DNA of 64,000 bases from Pseudomonas helleri (GTDB lineage: Bacteria; Pseudomonadota; Gammaproteobacteria; Pseudomonadales; Pseudomonadaceae): NCBI RefSeq assembly GCF_009600315.1, contig NZ_WIWC01000022.1, positions 1 to 64,000 of the forward strand. Reading direction: 5' to 3'. The position numbers and the translations under genes are program-made. The notes under the pieces are model-generated. The model was not told where the DNA came from. It saw nothing but the letters and a program-made list of their open reading frames with translations, and made no database searches. This document shows, piece by piece, positions 24,551 through 33,989 of this stretch (position 1 is its first letter; every line of letters starts with the position of its first letter).

Positions 24551-25867
24551 CTAATAGGCGTAACGCAGCAGCTCTTTGGACAGGTGGCCGAGCATAAAAA
24601 AGCCATACAGCGCGGTCACTGAAGGCAAGATCAGCCACCAGATTTTTTGCGGCACAGGCTCCAGCGGCATAAAGCGCTGGCTCAGGGCCAATGCAAAAGC
24701 GTTAACGGTGATGGCCAGCAGCGCCCCTGCAGTGATGTCGGTAGGCCAATGAGCGCCCAGATAAACCCGCGTCATCGCCACGGTGATCGCCAGCAGGCAC
24801 CCCAACAGCACCCACGTCACGCGCATGCGTTGGGGTTGGTTGCGTCCCGCCAGAACCGCCAGTGCAATAAAGAACGCAAAGGCGCCTGAACTGTGGCCGC
24901 TGGGCATGCTGTAGCTGGTCAGTGGGTCTACCAGCACTTCGGGGCGTACCCGCGCAAAGAAGTGCTTGGTGGCGGTGTTGGTCAGGGCGGTCACCAGCGT
25001 CACCCCACCAAAAAACCACATGGCTCGCCATTGGCGCGTGAACAGCAAGATCACGCAGATCAGTGCGGCGGCCAAAAACTGGGTGCGGAAGTTGCCGATT
25101 TGCGTCACCAGCACGGCGGCAGTGTCCATGGCGCTGCTTCGGTGCTCTTGCACCAGAGCGTTGATGCCTTGATCGAACGCCGTCATGTACGGGTAGCCGA
25201 TGAATACGGCCAGTAACAAGGTCAGGCTTAATGCGCCAATCAGCAGGGTGGCTTTGGGTTGTCGGCGAATACTGGCATTGATGCTCAGCCCCAGCAATGC
25301 GCATAGCCCGACCGCAACCATGGCGGCTTGCGGCCAGAAGCCTTCGGGCAGTGGCAGCCGAATGGCCGCGCCAGTGGCCCAGCCCGGTAACAGATAAGCC
25401 ACGGACCACCCCGCGCCTGCCAACAGACTGACGCCGATAAAGCGCGGGATGGGCATGTCACACATGCCGGCAACCATGGGCAGCATGGGCCGCAGAGGGC
25501 CGATAAAACGACCCACCAACAGGCTGACGATGCCGTATTTGTGGAAGTAGGTTTCGGCACCGTTCATCCACTCCGGGTGCGTGCGCAGCAGTGGCAAGCG
25601 CCGGATGTTTTGGTGGAAACGTCTGCCCAAAAAGTAAGACACCGCATCGCCGAGTAAACCGCCGCAGAAGCCCAGGAGCAGGGTTTCACCTAAAGTCAGA
25701 GCCCCGCTGCCAGCCATGACAGCTATGGCGAATAGCAAGACCGTGCCGGGAACAATGATCCCGGCGATCGCCAGGCACTCCACGCACGCTACGATAAAGA
25801 CCGCCAGGCCCAACCATTGTGGGTTTGCGGTGAGCCAGCCAGTGATGCTGTCGAGCCATGGGCCCAT
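24551..25867 (-). CDS. Bifunctional DedA / PAP2 phosphatase membrane protein
   Basis: A 438-residue inner-membrane fusion. Residues 1-190 form a DedA domain (GIIVPGTVLLFAIAVMAGSG and VGRFIGPLRPMLPMVAGM). Residues about 215-435 form a PAP2 acid phosphatase with all three motifs: KHFFARVRP, SMPSGHSSGAF and RVYLGAHWPTD, with catalytic His residues. It may dephosphorylate a lipid pyrophosphate, for example undecaprenyl pyrophosphate, while the DedA part handles the lipid; this is inference. The repeat copy at 25891-26072 lies just upstream of its start, in the promoter region. Confidence 0.92.
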   Translation of the reverse strand: MGPWLDSITGWLTANPQWLGLAVFIVACVECLAIAGIIVPGTVLLFAIAVMAGSGALTLGETLLLGFCGGLLGDAVSYFLGRRFHQNIRRLPLLRTHPEWMNGAETYFHKYGIVSLLVGRFIGPLRPMLPMVAGMCDMPIPRFIGVSLLAGAGWSVAYLLPGWATGAAIRLPLPEGFWPQAAMVAVGLCALLGLSINASIRRQPKATLLIGALSLTLLLAVFIGYPYMTAFDQGINALVQEHRSSAMDTAAVLVTQIGNFRTQFLAAALICVILLFTRQWRAMWFFGGVTLVTALTNTATKHFFARVRPEVLVDPLTSYSMPSGHSSGAFAFFIALAVLAGRNQPQRMRVTWVLLGCLLAITVAMTRVYLGAHWPTDITAGALLAITVNAFALALSQRFMPLEPVPQKIWWLILPSVTALYGFFMLGHLSKELLRYAY

Positions 25868-25890
25868 GTTTATGTCCTTATTTGTATTGG

Positions 25891-26072
25891 ATCAAAAGCC
25901 CCTCACCCTAGCCCTCTCCCAGAGGGAGAGGGGACTAAAAGCAAAAGCAAATGTGTGTTACGCCACCGATCAACACCTTCTCCCGGAGGGAGAGGGGACT
26001 AAAGGCAAAAGCAAATGTGTGTTACGCCACCGATCAGCCCCCTCTCCCTCCGGGAGAGGGTTGGGGTGAGGG
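25891..26072. repeat. Modular palindromic repeat, copy 2 (with internal tandem unit)
   Basis: Begins ATCAAAAGCCCCTCACCCTAG and ends GGGTTGGGGTGAGGG at 26072. Inside, a 64-bp unit starting GAGGGAGAGGGGACTAAA is present twice in tandem (from 25922 and from 25986) and nearly identical, including AAAGCAAATGTGTGTTACGC. Three hairpins result. The minus-strand mpg coding sequence runs into its right end. Confidence 0.92.
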
Positions 26073-26789
26073 CAGCGGTTCAACGATCACATAATCACGC
26101 CCTTCAACCTGCCCCCTACGCAACGGGTTGCGCGTGCAATACGGCGCATACTCCGCGTCCACAAACCGGTACATCAAGTGCTCGTCGCGCCCGTGAGGGA
26201 TGCCCAATCGCGTGGTCTGGATGATGCGCGCCGGTTTTGCTCCGACGTCATCGACCCTTAAACGTTCTGGGTCGAAACATTTTGCATCCCATTCGCGCAC
26301 CTTCAGGCCCAGCGCTTTGCACAGCAGTGTTTGCCCGGCACAGAGTTTTTGCTCGGGTCGCGAGTTGCCTTGGGCGTCAGGATTGTTCAGTTGCATGCGG
26401 GACAAGCTGGCGGGGCCAGACAGCTCATCCAGCCAGGGATGAGCCGATTTGATCAGCACGGCATTACCCGGACCGTGAGCGCTAAAGTTCAGCGAGTCAC
26501 CACCGCGCGCGTAGTACATGTAGATGTGGCCGCCATCCATAAACAGCGCTTTACGCTTTTCGGTGTAGCCCAACGAAGCGTGGCTGCCTTTTTCCGCGCA
26601 ATAATACGCCTCGGTTTCAATGATCCGGGCGCTAAGCCACAGGCCGTCGACCCGGTGTCGTATCACTTTGCCCAGCAGTTCGCGCGCCAGTAACTGGGCG
26701 TCACGGTCGAAAAATGAGTCCGGCAACATAATGGGCATGTTCAGGTCGGTCAGTGGATGGCTGAAAAAGCGCAGATCATAGCAACACAT
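26034..26789 (-). CDS. DNA-3-methyladenine glycosylase (MPG/AAG type)
   Basis: A 251-residue alkyladenine DNA glycosylase of the human AAG/MPG type, which removes 3-methyladenine and related bases by base flipping. The LARELLGKVIRH start of the fold, the catalytic IIETEAYYC (Glu) and the YMYYARGGDSLNF segment are visible. The last 12 residues (PSPQPSPGGRGG) and the stop codon are encoded by the flanking palindromic repeat, so the native C-terminus has been replaced or extended. The ATG at 26789 has AAGGA 6 nt upstream; an alternative ATG at 26738 gives a more usual family length but lacks a ribosome binding site. Confidence 0.9.
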   Translation of the reverse strand: MCCYDLRFFSHPLTDLNMPIMLPDSFFDRDAQLLARELLGKVIRHRVDGLWLSARIIETEAYYCAEKGSHASLGYTEKRKALFMDGGHIYMYYARGGDSLNFSAHGPGNAVLIKSAHPWLDELSGPASLSRMQLNNPDAQGNSRPEQKLCAGQTLLCKALGLKVREWDAKCFDPERLRVDDVGAKPARIIQTTRLGIPHGRDEHLMYRFVDAEYAPYCTRNPLRRGQVEGRDYVIVEPLPSPQPSPGGRGG

Positions 26790-26914
26790 GCTTAATCCTT
26801 GCTGAACACGCTGTATTCGCAGCCCATTTCGACCATCCGCCAGCCACTGCTGTGATTGAGGCTACGCGACAGCTATAATCGGCCGCTTTCCTCCCTGCCA
26901 AGACCCTTGAGACC

Positions 26915-28186
26915 ATGACTGAGTCCGTTCTTGACTACATGACCCGTTTGGGTCGCGCTGCTCGTGAAGCTTCCCGAGTGATTGGCCGTGCCAGTACCGG
27001 GCAAAAAAACCGTGCCTTGCTGGCGGCGGCTGCCGCACTGGATGCCGCGCGACCCGAACTGACGACTGCCAATGAGCTGGATCTGGCCGCTGGCCGGGCC
27101 AATGGTCTTGAGCCCGCCATGCTGGAGCGTCTGGCGCTGACCCCGGCGCGCATCGACGGCATGATCGTCGGTTTGCGTCAGGTGGCCAGTTTGCCGGACC
27201 CGGTCGGCGCCATTCGCGACATGAGCTACCGCCCTTCGGGGATTCAGGTCGGCAAAATGCGCGTGCCGCTGGGCGTTGTCGGCATCATCTACGAGTCGCG
27301 TCCGAACGTGACCATTGATGCCGCCAGCCTGTGTCTTAAGTCGGGCAACGCGACGATTCTTCGCGGCGGCTCTGAAGCCATTCACTCCAACCGGGCGATT
27401 GCCACCTGTATCCAGCGAGGTCTGGCCGAGGCCGGGCTGCCGCCGGCCGTGGTGCAAGTGGTTGAAGTCACTGACCGCGCCGCCGTTGGGGCGTTGATCA
27501 CGATGCCCGAGTACGTGGACGTGATCGTGCCCCGTGGCGGTAAAGGTTTGATCGAGCGCGTCAGCCGTGATGCCAAGGTGCCAGTTATCAAGCACCTCGA
27601 CGGTATTTGCCATGTGTACGTGAGTGCTCAGGCCGATCTGGTCAAGGCGCAGCGCATCGCGTTCAACGCCAAAACCTACCGTTACGGTATTTGCGGCGCG
27701 ATGGAAACCTTGCTGGTGGATCAGGCGGTGGCCGCGCAGTTTTTGCCGGCAATGGCTGAACAGTTCCGCGCTAAAGGCGTCGAATTGCGCGGTTGTGAAC
27801 GCACACAAGCAATGATCGACGTGAAACCCGCCACCGAAGAAGACTGGCACACCGAGTACCTGGACGCGATTCTATCGATTCGCGTGGTGGACGGGCTGGA
27901 TCAGGCGATTGAGCACATCAATCACTATGGCTCCCATCACACCGACTCGATTGTGACCGAACATCAGGGCGACGCCCGCCGTTTTATGGCCGAAGTCGAC
28001 TCCAGTTCGGTGATGCTCAACACACCAACCTGCTTTGCCGATGGATTTGAATACGGATTGGGTGCCGAGATTGGCATTTCTACTGATAAGCTGCACGCCC
28101 GCGGTCCGGTAGGACTTGAAGGTCTGACCTGTGAGAAGTACATAGTGGTCGGTGACGGCCAGCTACGCGGTCAGGAGCCAGTCTGA
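26915..28186 (+). CDS. proA: Gamma-glutamyl phosphate reductase
   Basis: A 423-residue NADPH-dependent reductase converting gamma-glutamyl phosphate to glutamate semialdehyde, the second step of proline synthesis. Conserved [33 protein letters not shown] and the catalytic-Cys motif [13 protein letters not shown] are intact. A TATAAT -10 box lies at 26874-26879, about 35 nt before the ATG. It starts a plus-strand block; nadD overlaps its 3' end by 35 nt if the GTG at 28152 is used. Confidence 0.97.
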   Translation: MTESVLDYMTRLGRAAREASRVIGRASTGQKNRALLAAAAALDAARPELTTANELDLAAGRANGLEPAMLERLALTPARIDGMIVGLRQVASLPDPVGAIRDMSYRPSGIQVGKMRVPLGVVGIIYESRPNVTIDAASLCLKSGNATILRGGSEAIHSNRAIATCIQRGLAEAGLPPAVVQVVEVTDRAAVGALITMPEYVDVIVPRGGKGLIERVSRDAKVPVIKHLDGICHVYVSAQADLVKAQRIAFNAKTYRYGICGAMETLLVDQAVAAQFLPAMAEQFRAKGVELRGCERTQAMIDVKPATEEDWHTEYLDAILSIRVVDGLDQAIEHINHYGSHHTDSIVTEHQGDARRFMAEVDSSSVMLNTPTCFADGFEYGLGAEIGISTDKLHARGPVGLEGLTCEKYIVVGDGQLRGQEPV

Positions 28187-28877
28187 CTTGGCCGACCTCA
28201 GCACGTTAGCGACAGTGCCGGTCACTAAAGTGTTGCCCCTGCGCATCGGTGTGCTGGGTGGAACCTTTGACCCGGTGCACATCGGGCATTTGCGCGGGGC
28301 GCTGGAAGTGGCGGAGATGATGACGCTCGATGAGCTGCGTCTGACCCCCAATGCCAGGCCGCCCCATCGCGATACGCCGCAGGTGTCGGCGCTTGACCGT
28401 CTGGCGATGGTGGAGTGCGCGGTGGCCGGAGTGGTTCCGCTCAAGGTCGACCCTCGGGAGCTGCATCGGGACACGCCGTCTTACACCATTGACACCCTGG
28501 AACTGATGCGGGCCGAGCTGGCCGCAGATGACCAGTTGTTTTTATTGTTGGGCTGGGACGCTTTTTGCGGCCTGCCCACGTGGCACCGCTGGGAGGAGTT
28601 GCTCCAGCATTGCCATATCCTGGTGCTACAGCGCCCGGATGCCGACAGCGAACCGCCGGATGCCTTGCGCAACCTGCTGGCAGCGCGCTCGGTAAGCGAC
28701 CCGCTGGCCCTGAAAGGGTCGAGCGGACAGATTGCATTCGTCTGGCAGACACCGCTCGCGGTATCCGCCACCCAGATCCGTCAACTGCTGGCCAGCGGTA
28801 AGTCGGTACGTTACCTGGTGCCCGACGCGGTCCTGGCCTATATCGATGCGCACGGGCTTTACCGTGCGTCGAACTGA
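28152..28877 (+). CDS. nadD: Nicotinate-nucleotide adenylyltransferase
   Basis: Adenylates nicotinate mononucleotide to deamido-NAD in the de novo/salvage NAD pathway. The nucleotidyltransferase [17 protein letters not shown] (the HxGH motif) is near the N-terminus, followed by [10 protein letters not shown] and, near the end, the ISSTxIR-like VSATQIRQL. The start is uncertain: the GTG at 28152 gives 241 residues with about 30 residues before the fold, overlapping proA; a GTG at 28218 would give a shorter leader. The catalytic part is unambiguous. Confidence 0.95.
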   Translation: MTASYAVRSQSDLADLSTLATVPVTKVLPLRIGVLGGTFDPVHIGHLRGALEVAEMMTLDELRLTPNARPPHRDTPQVSALDRLAMVECAVAGVVPLKVDPRELHRDTPSYTIDTLELMRAELAADDQLFLLLGWDAFCGLPTWHRWEELLQHCHILVLQRPDADSEPPDALRNLLAARSVSDPLALKGSSGQIAFVWQTPLAVSATQIRQLLASGKSVRYLVPDAVLAYIDAHGLYRASN

Positions 28878-28946
28878 AAGGCGTGGTTCATGGCACGATC
28901 TAACGTGTATTGAACCCCCCGAACATACGAGCAAAACGAGTTTTAT

Positions 28947-29441
28947 ATGACTGACAAAGATGTAAGCAAAGTAAAGCGTAAAGGCACCTTCAAAAGCGCT
29001 CCACTGCCGGAAAAAACCTTCGCTGCCGAGCCTCTTAAAGGTGAAGAGCTGGTCAAGGTTGCCGTGGCCGCGCTGGAAGACGTCAAGGGCCAGGACATTC
29101 AGGTCATCGACGTGCGTGACAAGCACAGCATCACTGACTTCATGATCATCGCCACCGGTACGTCGAACCGTCAGATCGGCGCGATGCTGGACAAGGTCCG
29201 TGAAGCCGTCAAAGCCCTGGGCATCAAGCCACTGGGTGAAGAAGGCAAGGGCGACAGCGATTGGGTACTGTTGGACATGGACGACGTGATCGTCCACATG
29301 ATGACCGCCAGCGCCCGTCAGTTCTACGACCTGGAACGCCTGTGGGCCGGTGCTGCACAGAGCCGTGCTGAAAGCGCTGCTCACCACAGCCCGGAAAACA
29401 CCCATGAGCATTTCACCAAGCTCAACAAAGACCAAGAGTAA
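28947..29441 (+). CDS. rsfS: Ribosome silencing factor
   Basis: A 164-residue RsfS (Iojap family), which binds L14 of the 50S subunit and blocks subunit joining when nutrients are scarce. The core (about residues 32-135) contains VIDVRDKHSITDFMIIATGTS and the GDSDWVLLDMDDVIVHMM signature. A charged 30-residue N-terminal tail and a C-terminal tail (AESAAHHSPENTHEHF) extend the core, as usual in Pseudomonas. The order nadD-rsfS-rlmH-mrdA-rodA is conserved in gammaproteobacteria. Confidence 0.96.
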   Translation: MTDKDVSKVKRKGTFKSAPLPEKTFAAEPLKGEELVKVAVAALEDVKGQDIQVIDVRDKHSITDFMIIATGTSNRQIGAMLDKVREAVKALGIKPLGEEGKGDSDWVLLDMDDVIVHMMTASARQFYDLERLWAGAAQSRAESAAHHSPENTHEHFTKLNKDQE

Positions 29442-29450
29442 GGGTTCGTT

Positions 29451-29918
29451 GTGCGCCTGCGCCTGATCGCTGTCGGTTCGCGTATGCCCAAGTGGGTGGA
29501 AGAAGGCTGGCATGAATATGCCAAGCGTCTGCCATCCGAACTGGCCCTTGAACTGGTGGAAATACCGCTCAATACCCGTGGCAAGAATGCTGACGTGGCC
29601 CGTTTTATCCGTCAGGAAGGCGAGGCCATGCTGGCCAAGGTCGGTCCGGGTGAGCGGATCGTCACCCTTGAGGTGCACGGTAAGCCCTGGAGCACTGAGC
29701 AGCTGGCGGTCGAACTCGACCGCTGGCGCCTGGACTCGCGCACGGTGAACTTTATGGTCGGTGGCCCTGAAGGGCTGGCACCCGAAGTCTGCGCCCGCGC
29801 CGATCAGCGCTGGTCGCTGTCGCCGCTGACGTTGCCGCACCCGTTGGTACGGATTCTGATTGGTGAGCAGTTGTATCGCGCCTGGACGGTGTTGTCCGGG
29901 CACCCTTATCACAAATAG
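29451..29918 (+). CDS. rlmH: 23S rRNA (pseudouridine1915-N3)-methyltransferase
   Basis: A 155-residue SPOUT methyltransferase, the standard length of RlmH, which methylates pseudouridine 1915 in helix 69 of 23S rRNA using SAM. The SPOUT knot is visible in [13 protein letters not shown] and [33 protein letters not shown]. It starts with GTG, 9 nt after rsfS, and mrdA follows after 12 nt. Confidence 0.96.
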   Translation: MRLRLIAVGSRMPKWVEEGWHEYAKRLPSELALELVEIPLNTRGKNADVARFIRQEGEAMLAKVGPGERIVTLEVHGKPWSTEQLAVELDRWRLDSRTVNFMVGGPEGLAPEVCARADQRWSLSPLTLPHPLVRILIGEQLYRAWTVLSGHPYHK

Positions 29919-29930
29919 TCAGCGTCCCGA

Positions 29931-31826
29931 ATGTCTCAGCCGATTCGCCTAAAAGATCACGAGAAAGACGCTCGCCTTGTGCGCCGCCGTGTCGTGGTCG
30001 GCGCATGCGTGGTGGTGGCACTGATTTGTGTGCTGATCGCACGTCTGTATTTTCTGCAAGTGGTGCAGTACGAGTATCACTCCACGCTTTCAGAAAATAA
30101 CCGGGTGCACGTCCAGCCGATCCCTCCGACCCGGGGTCTGATCTTTGACCGTAATGGTGTGGTGATCGCGGACAACCGTCCCAGCTTCAGCCTGAGCATG
30201 ACGCGCGAGCGTTCCGGTGACTGGCCACAAGTGCTTGACACCATCGTTCAGGTGCTGGAGCTGACCCCGGATGATCGTGCGCTCTTTGAAAAGCGCATGA
30301 AGCAGGGGCGGCGGCCGTTTGAGCCGGTGCCGATTCTGTTTGAGCTGAATGAAGAACAGATCGCCCGCATTGCCGTGAACCAGTTCCGCTTGCCCGGGGT
30401 TGAGGTCGTGGCGCAATTGGTTCGTCATTACCCGCAGGGCGCGCATTTTGCGCATTCGGTGGGTTACATGGGACGCATCAACGAGAAAGAGCTTAAAACC
30501 CTCGATCCGGTCAATTACAGCGGCACCCATCACATTGGAAAAACCGGCATCGAGCGTTTTTACGAAGCCGAGTTGCATGGTCAGGTGGGTTACGAAGAAG
30601 TTGAAACCAACGCACGGGGCCGGGTGTTGCGGGTGCTTAAACGCACCGACCCGATTCCGGGCAAGGACATCGTGCTCAGCCTCGATATCAAGCTGCAAGA
30701 GGCGGCCGAAGAGGCGCTGGCCGGTCGCCGTGGTGCGGTGGTAGCACTGAATCCGATGACCGGTGAAGTGCTGGCCATGGTCAGCCAGCCAAGTTTTGAC
30801 CCCAATCTGTTTGTGACCGGTATCAGCTTCAAGGCGTATGCCGAGTTACGCGATTCGATTGACCGGCCGTTGTTCAACCGCATCCTGCGTGGCCTGTACC
30901 CGCCGGGTTCGACCATCAAACCGGCAGTGGCGATTGCCGGTCTGGACAGTGGCGTAATCACCGCCGGGTCGCGGGTCTACGACCCCGGCTATTACCAGTT
31001 GCCCAATTACGATCACAAGTACCGTAACTGGAACCGCACAGGTGACGGCTATGTCGATCTGGACACGGCGATCATGCGTTCCAACGACACCTACTTCTAT
31101 GACCTGGCCCACAAGTTGGGGATAGATCGCCTGTCCACGTACATGAACCAATTCGGCATTGGTCAAAAAGTCTCCCTCGACATGTTCGAAGAGTCGGCCG
31201 GGCTGATGCCGTCCCGTGACTGGAAACGCGCCACTCGGCGTCAAGCCTGGTTCCCCGGTGAAACCCTGATTTTGGGGATTGGTCAGGGCTATATGCAGTC
31301 CACTCCTTTGCAATTGGCGCAGGCGACCGCGTTGATCGCCAGCAAGGGCAAATGGATACGTCCGCATCTGGCCAAAACCATTGAGGGCGTCCCCCCGGTT
31401 GATCCGAACCCGATGCCCGACATCGTGCTGCGTGATCCGTCCAGCTGGGCCAAGGTCAACCACGGCATGCAGCAAGTGGTGCATGGTGCCCGCGGCACGG
31501 CCCGGGTGGCGGGTGTGGGCGCGCAGTACCTGATTGCCGGCAAGAGTGGTACGGCGCAGGTGGTGGCGATCAAGCAGGGCGAGAAATACGACCGTTCCAA
31601 AGTACAGGAGCGTCACCGTGACCACGCATTGTTCGTTGGCTTTGCGCCGGCCAATAACCCGCAAATTACCGTCTCGGTGATGATTGAAAACGGCGAAGCC
31701 GGCAGCCGGGTAGCGTCGCCCGTGGTGCGCAAGGTCATGGATGCCTGGCTGCTGGACGCTGAAGGCAAGCTCAAACCTGAGTACGCCGGTCCTTTGAAGG
31801 CAGAGGTTACGGCCAATGATGAGTAA
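29931..31826 (+). CDS. mrdA: Penicillin-binding protein 2
   Basis: A 631-residue class B transpeptidase (PBP2) of the elongasome. One N-terminal membrane anchor (VVVGACVVVALICVLIARLYFLQ) is followed by the dimerisation/allosteric region and the transpeptidase domain. The catalytic Ser lies in YPPGSTIKPAVAIAG, SxN is the MRSNDTYFYDLAH segment, and KSGTAQVVA is the KTG-type box. It crosslinks lateral-wall murein with RodA, whose gene overlaps by 11 nt. The PG-related genes rodA, mltB, rlpA and dacA follow directly. Confidence 0.97.
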   Translation: MSQPIRLKDHEKDARLVRRRVVVGACVVVALICVLIARLYFLQVVQYEYHSTLSENNRVHVQPIPPTRGLIFDRNGVVIADNRPSFSLSMTRERSGDWPQVLDTIVQVLELTPDDRALFEKRMKQGRRPFEPVPILFELNEEQIARIAVNQFRLPGVEVVAQLVRHYPQGAHFAHSVGYMGRINEKELKTLDPVNYSGTHHIGKTGIERFYEAELHGQVGYEEVETNARGRVLRVLKRTDPIPGKDIVLSLDIKLQEAAEEALAGRRGAVVALNPMTGEVLAMVSQPSFDPNLFVTGISFKAYAELRDSIDRPLFNRILRGLYPPGSTIKPAVAIAGLDSGVITAGSRVYDPGYYQLPNYDHKYRNWNRTGDGYVDLDTAIMRSNDTYFYDLAHKLGIDRLSTYMNQFGIGQKVSLDMFEESAGLMPSRDWKRATRRQAWFPGETLILGIGQGYMQSTPLQLAQATALIASKGKWIRPHLAKTIEGVPPVDPNPMPDIVLRDPSSWAKVNHGMQQVVHGARGTARVAGVGAQYLIAGKSGTAQVVAIKQGEKYDRSKVQERHRDHALFVGFAPANNPQITVSVMIENGEAGSRVASPVVRKVMDAWLLDAEGKLKPEYAGPLKAEVTANDE

Positions 31827-32961
31827 TTTTGACCGCATCCTCTCCAGCGAGGATGTGATGCGTCGGCGTGCCACGCTGCTTCAGCGTTTGCACATCGATG
31901 GCCCTTTGCTGATTCTGCTCCTGACTCTGGCGGCGGGCAGTTTGTTCGTGCTGTATTCAGCCAGCGGCAAAAGCTGGGATTTGCTGGCCAAGCAAGCCAC
32001 TTCATTTGGTATCGGGTTGGTGTCGATGTTTATCATCGCCCAGCTGGAGCCGCGATTTATGGCGCGCTGGGTGCCCATCGGTTATCTGGCGGGCGTTTTG
32101 CTGTTGGTGGTGGTGGATGTGATGGGCCACAACGCCATGGGCGCGACACGCTGGATCAACATTCCGGGGGTCATTCGCTTCCAACCGTCGGAATTCATGA
32201 AAATTCTGATGCCAGCAACCATTGCCTGGTATTTGTCCAAACGCACGTTACCGCCACAGCTTAAGCACGTGGCCGTGAGTTTGTTGCTGATCGGCATTCC
32301 CTTTGGCCTGATCGTTCGTCAACCCGACTTGGGCACTGCGCTGCTGGTGCTGGCGGGCGGTGCGTTCGTGCTGTTTATGGGCGGCTTGCGCTGGCGCTGG
32401 ATTATCAGCGTGCTGGCGGCTGCCGTGCCGGTGGCCGTGGGCATGTGGTATTTCATCATGCACGACTACCAGAAACAGCGCGTTCTGACCTTTCTCGACC
32501 CCGAAAGCGATCCGCTGGGCACCGGCTGGAACATCATTCAGTCCAAAGCCGCGATCGGTTCAGGCGGGGTGTTTGGCAAAGGGTGGCTGCTGGGTACGCA
32601 GTCGCACCTGGACTTCCTGCCTGAAAGCCACACCGACTTTATTATTGCGGTGATGGGCGAAGAGTTCGGTCTGGTGGGCATTTGCGCGCTGCTGCTGATC
32701 TACCTGCTGTTGATTGGTCGCGGCCTGGTGATCACCGCACAGGCACAAACGCTGTTCGGAAAATTGCTGGCAGGCAGCCTGACCATGACCTTTTTTGTGT
32801 ATGTCTTCGTCAACATCGGTATGGTCAGTGGCTTGTTGCCGGTGGTGGGCGTGCCCTTGCCGTTTATCAGTTACGGCGGTACTTCGCTCGTGACGCTGCT
32901 GTCAGCGTTCGGGGTTTTGATGTCGATCCACACACATCGCAAATGGATCGCACAAGTTTGA
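31816..32961 (+). CDS. rodA: Rod-shape peptidoglycan polymerase RodA
   Basis: A 381-residue SEDS-family glycosyltransferase with about 10 membrane segments, which polymerises lipid II as the partner of PBP2. Conserved SEDS blocks are FQPSEFMKILMPATIAWYLSK, VRQPDLGTALLVLAGG and the FISYGGTSLVTLLSAFGVLMSI near the C-terminus. Two adjacent ATG codons occur at the start, overlapping the mrdA 3' end; either may be used. The mltB ribosome binding site follows the stop by 2 nt. Confidence 0.97.
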   Translation: MMSNFDRILSSEDVMRRRATLLQRLHIDGPLLILLLTLAAGSLFVLYSASGKSWDLLAKQATSFGIGLVSMFIIAQLEPRFMARWVPIGYLAGVLLLVVVDVMGHNAMGATRWINIPGVIRFQPSEFMKILMPATIAWYLSKRTLPPQLKHVAVSLLLIGIPFGLIVRQPDLGTALLVLAGGAFVLFMGGLRWRWIISVLAAAVPVAVGMWYFIMHDYQKQRVLTFLDPESDPLGTGWNIIQSKAAIGSGGVFGKGWLLGTQSHLDFLPESHTDFIIAVMGEEFGLVGICALLLIYLLLIGRGLVITAQAQTLFGKLLAGSLTMTFFVYVFVNIGMVSGLLPVVGVPLPFISYGGTSLVTLLSAFGVLMSIHTHRKWIAQV

Positions 32962-32978
32962 TTAAGGTGAATTATTCA

Positions 32979-33989
32979 ATGCAAGTAATGCGTGGCTGGG
33001 CCGCTCGATTTGCGCCGTGGATGGGCTTTGTGGGCCTGTTCGGGACAGCGCAAAGCGCGGTAGCCGGCGACTATGAAGGTTCGCCCCAAGTGGCCGAGTT
33101 CGTCGGTGAAATGACCCGCGATTACGGCTTTGCCGGCGAGCAACTGATGGCTGTGTTCCGTGAGGCGCAGCGTAAACAGAGCATTCTCGACGCCATTTCG
33201 CGCCCGGCAGAACGCGTCAAGCAATGGAAAGAGTACCGTCCCATCTTCATTTCCGACGCCCGCGTGGCCAGAGGTGTCGATTTCTGGCGTGAACATGAAG
33301 CGGTGCTGGCTCGCGCCGAGCAGGAATATGGGGTGCCCGCGCAGGTGATCGTGTCGATCATTGGCGTTGAAACCTTCTATGGCCGCAACACCGGTAACTA
33401 CCGGGTGATTGATGCCTTGTCGACGCTGGGCTTTGACTATCCGCCGCGCGCCGAGTTTTTCCGCAAGGAACTGCGTGAGTTTCTGCTGCTGAGCCGTGAA
33501 GAGCAGGTTGATCCGTTGACCCTCAAGGGCTCATACGCCGGGGCAATGGGCTTGCCGCAGTTTATGCCCAGCAGCTTTCGCGCCTACGCCGTGGATTTCG
33601 ACAACGATGGCCACATCAATATCTGGAGCAATCCGGACGATGCCATTGGCAGTGTGGCCAGCTACTTCAAGCGCCATGGCTGGGTCGCCGGTGAACCGGT
33701 CGTGGCCCGCGCCGAAGTGCAGGGCGAGCGCGCAGACGAAGGTTTGACCCAAGGCATCGAGCCGATCAAAACCGTCGGGGAGTTGCGAGCGCTGGGCTGG
33801 TCGAGTCATGATGCGCTGCGTGACGAAATGCCCGTCACGGCATTCCGTCTGGAAGGCGCCAATGGCCCTGAATACTGGATGGGCCTGAAGAACTTTTATG
33901 CCATCACGCGCTATAACCGTAGCGTGATGTACGCCATGGCAGTGCACCAACTGTCCGACCTGCTGGTTCAAGCCCGGGGCAACAAGTAA
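32979..33989 (+). CDS. mltB: Lytic murein transglycosylase B
   Basis: A 336-residue family 3 lytic transglycosylase that cleaves the MurNAc-GlcNAc bond to 1,6-anhydro ends. The catalytic Glu is in SIIGVETFYGRNTG (about residue 128), and GAMGLPQFMPSSFRAYAVDFDNDGHINIW follows. The N-terminus has a signal peptide-like stretch (WMGFVGLFGTAQSAVA) without a lipobox, so this may be a soluble periplasmic form. The ATG at 32979 has AAGGTGA 8 nt upstream; the frame is open far upstream, overlapping rodA. The stop shares bases with the rlpA start (TAATG). Confidence 0.95.
   Translation: MQVMRGWAARFAPWMGFVGLFGTAQSAVAGDYEGSPQVAEFVGEMTRDYGFAGEQLMAVFREAQRKQSILDAISRPAERVKQWKEYRPIFISDARVARGVDFWREHEAVLARAEQEYGVPAQVIVSIIGVETFYGRNTGNYRVIDALSTLGFDYPPRAEFFRKELREFLLLSREEQVDPLTLKGSYAGAMGLPQFMPSSFRAYAVDFDNDGHINIWSNPDDAIGSVASYFKRHGWVAGEPVVARAEVQGERADEGLTQGIEPIKTVGELRALGWSSHDALRDEMPVTAFRLEGANGPEYWMGLKNFYAITRYNRSVMYAMAVHQLSDLLVQARGNK

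Noticed and set aside
25922..26049. Two tandem 64-bp units that look like a short CRISPR
   Set aside because: Only two units, the whole unit is duplicated with no variable spacer, and the structure belongs to the palindromic repeat family.
28626..29912. 428-codon minus-strand open frame over rsfS and rlmH
   Set aside because: Spans two secure genes and has no protein-like motifs; a GC-driven shadow.
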